DNA of 64,000 nucleotides from Lates calcarifer (taxonomy: Eukaryota; Chordata; Actinopteri; Centropomidae), in assembly GCF_001640805.2 (NCBI RefSeq), contig NC_066833.1:14624068-14688067 (forward strand). The letters run 5' to 3'. Below are positions 55,001 to 64,000 of the stretch, one piece after another. Below the pieces are notes generated by a model. It was not told the DNA's origin. It saw only the letters and a program-made list of their open reading frames with translations, and ran no database searches. How positions within the stretch are numbered: the first letter of the stretch is position 1; each line of letters starts with the position of its first letter. Position numbers and translations under genes: made by a program.

Positions 55001-58000
55001 GACACAACTTCATTACCACGTTTTTTTCTCTATCCTAGCTAAAGCCAGCAGTGCCTCCTCCACCCAAGGTGACGCCATCTAAGGAGATGAAAACAGAGAA
55101 CATCATCAACCTGTTTGATGCTGCAGCTACTCCTGATATCAGTGTCACCTCCCCTACAGAGGTTAGTGAGCCGCTTCTGTCAACAAACTGTGGAATAGCC
55201 CTTTAACTTTCTCTTTTTCTGTTCAGGTCAGAACCATTCAACATTCCTTCTGGCCTGCCCGTCCTCCTATTCTATTCTATTCTGTCCTCTTCCTTGTCTC
55301 CTCTATTGCACCCAATTAGCCAATGAGCCCTCCTATTCCTGTTGTTATCAGTTTGACAGTCATGCAGTGAGCAGCCTATTGGACATGGACCTGGACTCTT
55401 TCAATGCAGCAACCAAAGCCTCCACGGTCACACAGGTGGATGAGTCATGGCATGAACATAGAGCATAGTCGTAGAGACACTCCACTGCAAGAAATGCCAA
55501 GCTTCACAAGAGATTTCATGTTCCATTCAGAGAGTTTTTAAGTTCATTTCATGATATTTAAGTGCAAATAAACTTTGCCATCAGTTTTTAATGGTGTGGA
55601 ATGAGTCTTTCACTGTAACAAGACCTGCTCCAGATAAACAAGTTGGGCAGATGATATCAGGTTAAGTTTTCCTTGAGTCAAAAGCTCTGTCAGTTGCCAG
55701 TGCAGTTGTTTGACTTATATATTGAAATAAGCTTGATAAACCTGGATACAACATGAAATCACTTGGTAAGTTTGGCATAGTTTGAGGTGTTACCTGCTCT
55801 GCTTCTTTCCAATTTTCCAAACGGTAGATGATGGCATGATGATCTGTAGAAACTTGCTTCTAGTGTCCACTTCTTTCTGCTTCAGCACAGTCCACAGATC
55901 ACTCATGGCATGAACTGTAGACTAACTGCCCCGCTCTGCTCTGACTTCTCTCTCTTCAGACCTGGACAAAAGTACAGTAGAATGTCATGTGAAATACTGG
56001 AATGACTTGAGTTGTGCTTAATGAATCTTAGCGTACAGCTCAGTAGACTGAAAGTTGTTCACATTACCTGGAAGATAAATTAAGCACAAATTAAGTTATC
56101 TCACTTTTTAAAAAAATATTGCAGCTGCTGTTTGATCCAGGTCTGCTACTAAATCTCAGTACAGCATTAAAGTACCTGACTGATGAATGGCATGTAGCTG
56201 ACTGTGTACCTTGACATAGCTCGTAGCTATCAGAGTCAGGCAAATCGGTCCTGGAGTGAAAAGTAGGGTTGAGATGACATAGTTTAGATCTGCCGTGTTC
56301 GTGATTTTTCAAACCATGATTGAAGTGAATCTTGAACTTACCTGGTGATCTACAGCATCACACGCACACAGCATACACCAGTTTCATCATTCAGACTGCA
56401 GCTGCTAGGCTTAAAGATTTCTGTGAGGTGGTCAGGAGGCCTGTGGAATTAATGAATTAATGGATTAATGGCACTCAGTATGATTTCAAAACTTTATTTT
56501 ATGGTGAAATAAAAGTCTGTCATCATTGTGGGATGACAAGTTTCTGACACATTTCTTTTTTTTTTTTTTGCATATAACAACAAAACCACATGCAATAATG
56601 TGTGATCCGCATAACATGGAAGGTGGAGCAGCTGTAAAGACAGCTAAATATGGATTACTTTTTAGCCTCTTTCAGGTTTAATCATAGTACAGTTGTAATT
56701 CATTATTATACTGTAAAAATACGTAGAGATATTTTTCTTACCCTGAAAGATGTGCAGAGAAGTTTAAAGTATTTCTTCAGCCCTGAGTAGTGTCTGAAGT
56801 CTTCCTTTCAGTCTGAGAAGCAAAACCCAATATAAACCCAATATAAACAGTAATTCACTCACCACTTCTCCTTAAGATTATTGCTCTGAGCACAAGATAA
56901 TAATATCAGATAGCATATGAGAGAGCTGTTTGACAAGATATTGTTTTCTTTGTACCTCACCTCTGGTGTTAGGATATGGCCCTCTGATACCAGTGAAATG
57001 ATTTTACTTGGGTAGCCGGAATGACACAGATTATGAATGAAATCATTTTCTGTACTATAAACATATGACGGCTTTTACTTCTTCTGATTTACATCACTTG
57101 TACTTCTTACTTCACCAAGTAGTGCCTGTACTCTTGTTCTGCTAAGAATCTCCTGCTATGGGCTTGTAGGTTAAGAGCATGGGACCTGCACTGGAAATGT
57201 CTTATTGAATGCATTGAGCATAAGCAAGAACTTTGTAAAGAGTAGTGCTCTGTCTTTTCATTGTGTTGCTTCCTCTGTTTTCCACAGCCTGCAAACTGGG
57301 ACTCGTGGGTAAGCTCATTATTCTCATCCTAAAGAGAAAAAGTTTAAAAATAATTACAAAAATATGTAGTTATCATTATGATCATCATCTTTATCAGCAT
57401 ATTCTTATTTGTGTTCATATTAACCATCAGTTCATTTGTCATTGTTTGCATTTACCACTTTTGTATGTAGCCATTATACAAGTCTCACTCTTCATTATGC
57501 CTGCTGCTGCACAACCAGAGCATGGTTGAAAGTCCTGCACCACAAATGCAGGACATGCAGGGCAGGGACTTCTATAATGGTCATTTCTGTATATAAACAA
57601 TCTTTTCCTCTTTTGTTTGTCTGTCCCAAATCTGTTTGTGCGTTGTGTCTGCAGTGCTTGATGTGATAACACTAAACACTGAAGAGATTGTTTACAGCAC
57701 AAATAGAACTTGGGAATCAAGTCAATTTCAGTTTCAAATGGACATTTTACACTGTTACGTGTATAATTTATTCAAATTGTGTCTGATAAGCAGTGCTCTC
57801 GTAAGAGGTTTGTTCTGTCTCCCCCTTCATATACTGTGCAGTATTTGCAGTGATATACAACATCCTGTAGATCCAAAGCCTATAACAGACTGATTGACAT
57901 TCTTGTACTTGTACTATTTGTAACTGAATTGACTTAATTTCTTTCTGTTTCCCCTCGTATCCTGTATGTTCACATGCTCCATGTGACACACAGGGAACAG

Positions 58001-61000
58001 TCGTGTTCTGAGAGTCGAGTGAAGTTGCTCATGGTTAGAGTGGATTATTTTATAGAACTTCACAAAGCCCTTGCTTGCAACTAACCTCTTTGTTCATCCC
58101 TGTCACTGTAAGAGGGACGTGTCTCTACAGTCATACAGTTCTGCTGTATCAGAGCTTGAGGCAAAGCAGTGATGGCTCAGAAAGGAATGACACTTCTACT
58201 CTTACAAAGCTTCCTTCCTCTTTCTCCATCTGAACATAGCCGTGGGAATATAAACCATGCTTGCTAACACAGAAGATCCAACATCTGTCTTCTGATGGGA
58301 AAAGGCTGACTATTTTTTTCTTTCTACTGCCACCTCTCCTTATCTTCATTTGTCTTTTGCTTTAATCTGAACCTTCTCTGTAAAGGTTTTATCTTTCTAC
58401 ATCAATCTTCTTGGGTCTGATGATGATGATGATGATGATGGTAATAATGATGACTTGTTAACATCTGCTGCTGAATTCCTCCCATCGGTGTCCATGGCAT
58501 CATTCATGGCCTCCTCTCTGCTTGAACTCCCTGAATCCTCATTCCTGTTCAAATCCTTTAAAAGGACACTCAAGCGGTTTTCCAGGTTTTAGCCCTTTTA
58601 CTAATCAGGCATCTTTTACATCACTGCCAATCATTTTCAAATGACTATAATACTATATTGAGGCACAGGCAAAGCTCTGAGTGAAATGCTGTCACCATGG
58701 CAACATGCTCATAAATGATAATGTTAACATGCTAATGATTAGAGGTGTTATGTTTACCGTCTTGGTTTAACATGTTACCATGTTAGAATTTGCTAATTAG
58801 TACTAAACACAAACTACAGTTGAGGCTGATGGAAATGTCATTTTGCTAGTATTCAGACATAAACCAAAGCAGAATTTGGACTTTGGAATCATGGTACAAG
58901 TAGAAAAAGTCAGATGATCATCAAAGTTATTACAGTTCAGTTCCCCCAGAGAGGGACATGAATGTCTGTACCAAATTTGATTCCCATCTATGCAATAATT
59001 GTCAAGACACTGAATGACTGATATTGCCATGTGTAGAGTTGTGCACTTCCGTGGCAAAAAAATATGCCATGATGGAATATGGTCAACATGAGCTCAGAAA
59101 ACACTTTTTAGTCCATGGGCTAAAGCATACAATATTGTGTAGTCCTCTAATGTTTGAACCCCTTATCTGCCATTCTGGAAGTGCATCCCTTTAGTGCCCC
59201 TTTATTATCCCTAATGATTTGCTAATCCCTTGCCCATTAAAAATATTTTACTTAATTTCATTCCAGCAAAATTTTGCCAACCACATGATTTACAAACCCC
59301 TTATAAAAACCATAAGGTAAAATATCTATGACCTCTGATTCCTTGAAACCTGACCCTTGCCCCTCAGCCTGAAGACAATGGTACCCAGGAAGAGGACACC
59401 CAGCCGCACTATGACCCTGTAGCTGCTGCTACACAGGCCTGGGGGGATGATGGTTCGCAGCCCCTCCGCTATGACCCCATAGCAGCTGCCAAAGAGGGCT
59501 GGGGGGATGACAGCAGCCAACCAGTTTCCTATGACCCCGTTGCTGCGGCTCAGGAGGGATGGGGGGATGATGAGAACAAGCCGGTTCATTATGACCCCGT
59601 GGCTGAAGCCCAGGAGAGCTGGGGTGATGACGAGAGCCAGCCGGTCACAGAGATGCCTGCTGCCGAGGACGAAACACCTGCGGCTGAGGCTCTGGTCGAC
59701 AACGCTGAGGAAGAAGCCACCCCAGTTGCCACCACGTTGGATAATGAAGAGGGTCAGGTAACCAAGGAGGGGAAAAAAATGGAGAGATGCATCTGGACGA
59801 AAACGGTGGATGCATCAACTCTTGAGGAGGAGGTTTGAGCATGGGAAAGAAACAGGTGATAGAGAAAGAAATTGTGAATGAAAGGTGAAAATATGGAGAA
59901 ATCTCAAGGGGGAAAGATTTAGGATGCATCTCGACCAGCAGCATAGATGCATTACCTGTGACACAGAGGGCGAGATGGAAATTATTTGACGAGGGAAAGT
60001 AAAGAATAAAGACATCTGCTTCTCAATGCGCATAATTAATCTCAGTCACTGCTAATCACAAGGCTACACGCATAGTATCCTGTGCAAAAGCTTTATCTTT
60101 AGGGCAGCTGTGCAATAGTATCTAATTCTGCTGTCTATTCAACATGCCTGCATTAACTATAACTGTGCTGTTTAGGCTGTGCTGCTTGTCTTTTTGTCTG
60201 TCTTTGTCTTGTCTATCTGACCCTCTTTCTTTCAGCCTTTCCACCTCCGTATTTAGGAGCTTTATCTTTCTCACTCTCTAACCTTTCTCTGTTATTCCTT
60301 ATGTCTCTCTGCTCCCAGGATGAGTCTGCAGCAGCTGCTGCGGCAACACCAGAAGAAGTGACAGCGACAGAAGAGGTGAGTGCAAGAATTACTGCACAGT
60401 TGTAGATATTCATCTAATTGTTTTTCCAAAACAAAAAAACAAAATACTGCATATTGATTATAGGTATTAATTACATCTCATGGTTTTATATCTGCTGATA
60501 GATTTCCTTTATCATTTTTTAAGAAATAAGACTTAAAGGCTTAATTATGAGGAAGTGTTGCAGTGAACAATCCATCAATTGCTCAATTGCTCATCCTTTC
60601 ATTGTCTAGACACCTGCAGTAGCGGCAGAATCAACAGAAGCAGCAACAGAGCCTGCAGAAATGCCCCCTGGCTTCATGTTCAAGGTAAATCAGGATTCGG
60701 GAAATAAAAAGATTAATGTGCTGAACATCTACTTAACCCAAATATATCTTGTATGAATGGCGATAGTTCATGTTGGTATTTATATAATATAGGTCCAGGT
60801 GATGCATGATTACGCTGCCAATGACACAGATGAACTGGAGATGAAGGCTGGAGATGTGGTGCTAGTAATCCCCTTCGACAACCCTGAGGAGCAGGTATAC
60901 ACACACGCGAACACACACGGATTATGCTCTGTTGTGTCACAGTGACAGCGAGTTGATTATTTTCATGTCTCCGTGTTTAGGATGATGGCTGGCTGATGGG

Positions 61001-61082
61001 AATCAAGCAGGACGACTGGCAGCAGAACAAAGAAAATCCCACTAAAGGAGTATTCCCCGAAAACTTCACCCAGAGGCTGTGA
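48885..61082 (+). CDS. bin1: Bin1 (amphiphysin 2), BAR and SH3 membrane-bending adaptor (19 coding exons, 619 aa)
   Basis: Exons: 48885-48971, 49943-50023, 50194-50248, 50344-50438, 51171-51266, 51576-51686, 51814-51906, 52097-52182, 52334-52409, 52872-52927, 54840-54909, 55039-55161, 55352-55435, 57288-57308, 59368-59757, 60319-60375, 60610-60684, 60793-60894, 60981-61082; all stay in frame. The N-terminal BAR domain (about 1-260) includes [31 protein letters not shown] and [20 protein letters not shown] proline-rich part (289-317), a clathrin-type LLDMDL (352-357) and an SH3 domain (about 548-619, [12 protein letters not shown] ... [11 protein letters not shown]) follow. Exon 51814-51906 ([14 protein letters not shown]) matches the BIN1-specific alternative exon that AMPH lacks, so this is bin1. 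The protein tubulates membranes: T-tubules in muscle, endocytosis in neurons. The linker contains a four-unit tandem repeat not known to me from mammals. bin1a or bin1b is undecided. Confidence 0.95.
48972..49942 (+). other. bin1 intron 1
   Basis: An intron of about 1 kb (donor AAAAG|GTAAGAG, acceptor GGATAG|GTTCTCC). It has a short tandem GGGATG run near 49110-49138 and a GTGA/(GT)n tract at about 49644-49702. Confidence 0.8.
49644..49702. repeat. (GTGA)n-(GT)n compound microsatellite
   Basis: Four GTGA units pass into about 21 GT units within bin1 intron 1. Confidence 0.9.
51814..51906 (+). CDS. bin1: bin1 alternative BAR exon (93 bp, 31 aa)
   Basis: This exon encodes [15 protein letters not shown]...SRSQ and equals human BIN1 exon 7 in length and position. 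In mammals this exon is mainly neuronal and modulates binding to dynamin and endophilin-type partners; in muscle it is skipped. Both ends are phase 0, so skipping keeps frame. It is preserved here with good splice sites, so the same choice is likely. Confidence 0.85.
52033..52090. repeat. (TG)29 microsatellite adjoining the exon 8 acceptor of bin1
   Basis: A perfect tract ends at 52090 and is followed by TTTCAG and then the exon at 52097, so UG repeats replace most of the normal polypyrimidine tract. Confidence 0.97.
53696..53740 (+). CDS. bin1: Candidate bin1 cassette exon (45 bp)
   Basis: It is flanked by a C-rich polypyrimidine tract and acceptor (CCCCTTGCAG|CAAGACAG) and a donor AGGAG|GTAACC. 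It enters and leaves in phase 2, fitting between the exons ending 52927 and starting 54840, and would add 15 residues ([13 protein letters not shown] core). The length equals the 45-bp muscle phosphoinositide exon of mammalian BIN1, but the residues are not strongly basic, so it may be a different segment or a chance match. An internal GTAACC donor also exists after 53703. Confidence 0.4.
53840..53944 (+). CDS. bin1: Candidate bin1 cassette exon (105 bp)
   Basis: The acceptor GTCTGCAG|TCTTGG, preceded by TGTCTGTC-rich pyrimidine sequence, and the strong donor AAGAG|GTGAGC enclose 105 bp. It is open in exactly the needed phase (2 in, 2 out) and would encode 35 residues ending in a basic QLQIHKR. 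I recognise no counterpart in mammalian BIN1. It could be chance: a 35-codon open frame in the right phase is not rare. Confidence 0.25.
54840..55161 (+). other. bin1: bin1 proline-rich linker exons
   Basis: Exons 54840-54909 and 55039-55161 encode [14 protein letters not shown] and [17 protein letters not shown], matching the serine/proline-rich part of mammalian Bin1 and amphiphysin that can bind SH3 domains. They are followed by [18 protein letters not shown]. The intervening intron is about 130 bases. Confidence 0.9.
55436..57287 (+). other. bin1 intron before the microexon
   Basis: AT-rich intron of about 1.85 kb with no recognised exon. It contains a poly-T run (about 56558-56570) and short tandem GAATTAATG-type words near 56450-56470. 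Confidence 0.7.
57288..57308 (+). CDS. bin1: bin1 21-bp microexon encoding PANWDSW
   Basis: TCCACAG|CCTGCAAAC...TCGTGG|GTAAGC is a clean exon of seven codons in phase 0. It occupies the position of the mammalian PWDLW clathrin-binding motif of BIN1/AMPH and retains the W-D-x-W core. With LLDMDL of the preceding exon it makes a two-part clathrin/AP2-type segment. Introns of about 1.85 and 2.06 kb flank it. Confidence 0.8.
57309..59367 (+). other. bin1 intron between the microexon and the repeat exon
   Basis: A 2.06-kb intron with a (GAT)n run at about 58419-58440 and an inverted copy of the GTTAGCATGCTAAC-family repeat (58690-59010). No other exon was recognised. Confidence 0.7.
58690..59010 (-). 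repeat. Teleost dispersed repeat (GTTAGCATGCTAAC family), inverted copy in bin1 intron
   Basis: Read on the minus strand the landmarks follow the order of the copy at 35048-35330: TTTGGTACAGACATTCATGT, GGTTTATGTCTGAATAC, ATTTCCATCAGCCTCAACTG, AATTAGCAAATTC, TGTTAACATTATC. It is diverged and non-coding. Confidence 0.55.
59368..59757 (+). CDS. bin1: bin1 exon with four tandem 20-residue YDP-WGDD repeats
   Basis: This 390-bp phase-0 exon encodes an acidic leader ([13 protein letters not shown]). Four units follow at 59407-59646 (residues about 392-471), each 20 residues on the pattern xYDP(V/I)AAAxxxWGDDxxxPx. A Glu/Ala/Pro-rich end follows. Every unit keeps Tyr, Asp-Pro and Trp-Gly-Asp-Asp, while the variable positions and many third codon positions differ, so the array is old and under constraint rather than a fresh slippage. 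It lies where mammalian Bin1 has the clathrin/AP2-Myc-interacting linker. Acceptor CCCCTCAG and donor CAG|GTAACC are sound. Function unknown; acidic Trp motifs could bind adaptor or membrane-traffic proteins. Confidence 0.88.
60319..60684 (+). other. bin1: bin1 acidic Ala/Glu linker exons leading to the SH3 domain
   Basis: Exons 60319-60375 ([19 protein letters not shown]) and 60610-60684 (ending EMPPGFMFK) encode a low-complexity acidic linker. PPGFMFK is the conserved entry to the Bin1 SH3 domain. Confidence 0.88.
60793..61082 (+). other. bin1: bin1 SH3 domain exons
   Basis: Exons 60793-60894 and 60981-61082 encode [46 protein letters not shown] and [11 protein letters not shown], with the SH3 ligand-groove residues (the ALYDY-equivalent MHDY, the DGW tryptophan, the PENF motif) intact. 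The SH3 binds dynamin-type proline motifs. The human protein has four extra residues before GVFPENF (ELEKCR-type insert). Confidence 0.92.
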
Positions 61083-63600
61083 ATGAGGAGGATGAGATGC
61101 CATTCCAGTTTCTTTCTTTATGTCTCTCTTCCTCTTGCCTCTATCCTTCATACTCTCTCTTGCCCTGATACTATATCCTTACTAGGACTTTGGCCATAGA
61201 AGCAGAGCTGTCACAGCCCTGGCTGAAACCATGCATTTCTAAGGTCTGCTACACTGTGCTAAAAGTGGATCTTGGCATTTCTGTGGATTTCTGCCAACAT
61301 TTACAAATTACAGATGTACGTAGCCATTTCACAGGTGCCAGTTTGTCTTGCTGCTGTTATTTATTCATACCAGGGGAACTTATCAGAGAATCCTGATCAT
61401 ACAAGCTTGATGCAGGGATGGGGTACCTCTGCAATGGCTACCACTGTAATTTCATTATAATGTTATATTTTTTGTCATGTCTTCTCTGTCTTCTCTTCTC
61501 AACTCTCCAAGGCATATTCCACCACTATAACAGAGAAAATATCTCTTGTTCATCTCATATTGACAGATTGAGAACTGTGTGAAATTATTAAGACAATGCC
61601 AAGTGTAGCAGAGTATCCCTTACACACACATACACACGCATATACAGTATATATAAAAACCTGGTTAAGGGGGTGTAATTAAAACCAGGCTGAAAGGACA
61701 CTGTCACACACTGCGTAGAGTGCTCGCTATGTTTAGAAATTCCTTATTTCACCTCAGTCAATCTGCGAAAAGACTTTGAACACACAAGGTGCTAAAGTCT
61801 AATCAGCTGAACTGTGCAACTTTAATTAATCCTGGGATTCTCAGACCGGTGATCATACTCCTGACACAATGCCTTTTGGACACACCCAACCAATCCTTTA
61901 TTCCCACTTTAATTATCGACTTGTGAAACATGGACCCTTGGTTGTTGTAGTTTAGATTCTATGGTGGTATAGGCTGTTGTTAAAATCCTAATAGATGCAT
62001 ATGCAGTTAACTGATCATCAAACACCACCAGCCTAGTTAAAATGACAGCAGGAATTCAATATGAAATTGTTTTAAATATTCAACCAGGTATACTGGTCTC
62101 GGAGCCCTATAAAGCAGAAAAACACGACTGCCCAGATCATTTTTTGCAGTCGTCTTTTCACGAGGGTCAAATATGCATTAGTCAGGCTTGCTAAGAGGCT
62201 AGCCAACAAACTACACCAATGAGAAGCTGCTACTGGTTGTATCATAGTTAGGCAAATACAGTTACACCCTAATGCTATTCAATATATAATAACTGAGCCA
62301 GCCTCATTCATTTAAAAAAAAAAAAAAGTGCCGGAAACAGTTCCTTCTGTTTGCATAGAGACGACTTCACTCAAATGCAGATGACTCAGATTATGCACCA
62401 GAGCAACTTCTTTTATTTTTGTATGCTGCCAAGCAATGATTACATATAGCCTAATGTAACTATGTCAACAAATTGCCAACTGAGGATGTGATGGAGTGTT
62501 TTGTACTTCTGTCAGGTTTACTGCTCTCAATATAGCCGCATACTGTAGGTAGTTAAAACTATCTCACAATCTGTCATTCATTCGGTCACTGACGACTCAA
62601 AACAGATTCACATTTCTCATGATGTTATTAATATGTAATAAGTGTGAGAGAAAATGTATGTGCGATTGTATGTGTGCGTATGTGTTTATGGGTTGTTTGG
62701 AAACAAATTCTTTATCTATAGGCTATTGTTATTGGACGATATCACCACCGCCTACCAGGGGATTAGGCCGTCCATCTCACAGGAAGCTTTTCTGACTGGA
62801 CAAAGACAACTCAAACACATTTTGGGTCTTTTCCCACTGGCTGGTATTATGGTTCCAGGTGTTATTGTGCATTTGTTGTGTATAAGTGTAATTTTGCCAA
62901 GCTGTGATGACAGATACATATTCTATAAAGACATTCATATCTGTATGTGAGTTACTGTGAGCATGCTGACTTCCATTGTGTTGTTGTGTGAACACCCTTA
63001 ATTTAAGACGATGACACTTGGTTCACTTTTGAGGCAGTTGAAACAGGCAATTTTTTTTATTTTTTAATTATTTATTTTCTTAATCTTAGTAAGGGGCTGG
63101 TGGGCAGTTATGTGCTGTATGTTTTTCCACCATTCCCCCTCAAATTAGTCCTGATTATAATTGCTGGTTGTCCATCGACCTTGCCTCAAAATGTTGCCGC
63201 TGTATCATGGTCCAAACAGAGTTAAACATGATTACATGGAGACAGGACACATAGAGATAAATTTCAAACCACCAGACTCAGGTGGACAAATTTTCTAATG
63301 GTTTTCAGTGTTTTAACCTCTTGGGATGTGCATGATTTTTTCATGTGTATATAAAAAGCCTCATGTGAGAACATCACCTGCACATTCAGGTAAACCAATC
63401 ACCTCTCACATTTTGTTTTCAAATTCTATGTATAACTTGGTGAGTGTTTTACCTGGGTCTGGTTCTCTGTCCATCTTCATGGATCAGTCTCCTGCAATGA
63501 GCTGTGGGTACAACAAAAAAGTTTTTTTCCTGTACCTAATTGACCAATAATAATAAAGATTACATAGAATCCCCTTGTGTTTACTGACCTTTTGTGGCTC
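61083..63600 (+). other. Probable bin1 3' UTR and downstream DNA
   Basis: Candidate polyadenylation signals are ATTAAA at 61678-61683 and AATAAA at 63552-63557, giving a UTR of about 0.6 or 2.5 kb. No coding sequence was recognised. Confidence 0.4.
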
Positions 63601-64000
63601 TTGTTCAGATCATTGTCCTTAGCCAATCATTGTGAAAAATTTGATAAAATACATCCAGCCATCCCTTGATTTCCTCAAGTGGTTGTAAGGACAAAAACTA
63701 AACAAAAAGTGTCCTGCTCTTTGTGCAGACTTTGCTTTTGCAATGTCTTCTCTGCAGATATTGATGCATCCAGCAGGGTGTGCTGTGTGCAAGTGCAACT
63801 CTTCACCCTGAAAAAAAGAAAACACTTTCAGGGATCAAGAGGAGGACAGAGGAGATTGCTGAGTGCTGCTGTCCGTGGTACTGAAACCAAACAGCAGCCC
63901 ACCCTGTAACCACAGCTACTTGTGCTGCATTCACATTGAGCCAGCTGATGTCATGCCTTGCCATTTACAATGATCACAAGGACCATTCACATATCAGCAT
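63601..64000. other. Right edge, no recognised feature
   Basis: Short frames only on both strands; nothing recognisable. Confidence 0.5.

Noticed and set aside
59758..59838. Read-through of the bin1 repeat exon into [13 protein letters not shown]...
   Set aside because: CAG|GTAACC is a sound donor, the reading phase fits the next exon at 60319, and the extension has no homology I recognise.

Overview
The window is teleost fish genomic DNA, probably from a percomorph-type ray-finned fish. The evidence is vertebrate multi-exon genes with GT-AG introns, very frequent (CA)n/(TG)n tracts, teleost-type dispersed repeats, and orthologues of three recognisable vertebrate genes: desmin, tmem198 and bin1. 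The base composition is AT-rich. No bacterial, viral or plasmid features are present.

Layout: 1-1147 holds the first coding exon (minus strand) and part of intron 1 of an unrecognised secreted or membrane protein gene that runs off the left edge. Its promoter-like, CpG-containing 5' region reaches about 1510. A repeat-bearing intergenic stretch follows to about 7670. Desmin (plus strand, 10 coding exons, 7804-14331, 475 aa) has its 3' UTR to about 15.1 kb. tmem198 (minus strand, 6 coding exons, 19793-30232, 388 aa) converges on desmin, and at least one 5' UTR exon segment continues to 30360. About 18 kb of mostly non-coding DNA follows, holding old transposon copies, microsatellites and two GC/CpG-richer islands. 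bin1 (amphiphysin 2, plus strand) occupies 48885-61082 with 19 confident coding exons (619 aa) and two candidate cassette exons. The last 3 kb is its probable 3' UTR and downstream DNA.

Two of the three genes are muscle genes: desmin is the Z-disc intermediate filament, and Bin1 is the T-tubule membrane-bending protein. tmem198 encodes a seven-transmembrane protein linked to Wnt/LRP6 signalling. There is no operon logic here; each gene has its own promoter.

I did not find a wholly new system. The most unusual items are: (i) an exon in bin1 encoding four tandem 20-residue units with a YDP...WGDD pattern, where mammalian Bin1 has unrelated sequence; (ii) an extra intron splitting the canonical 221-bp type III intermediate-filament exon of desmin into 111 + 110 bp; (iii) a (TG)29 tract six bases upstream of bin1 exon 8; (iv) two phase-compatible candidate cassette exons in bin1; and (v) a histidine-rich segment in the Tmem198 tail. 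Exon boundaries were read by eye from splice consensus, phase continuity and remembered protein family sequence. No alignment or database search was run.
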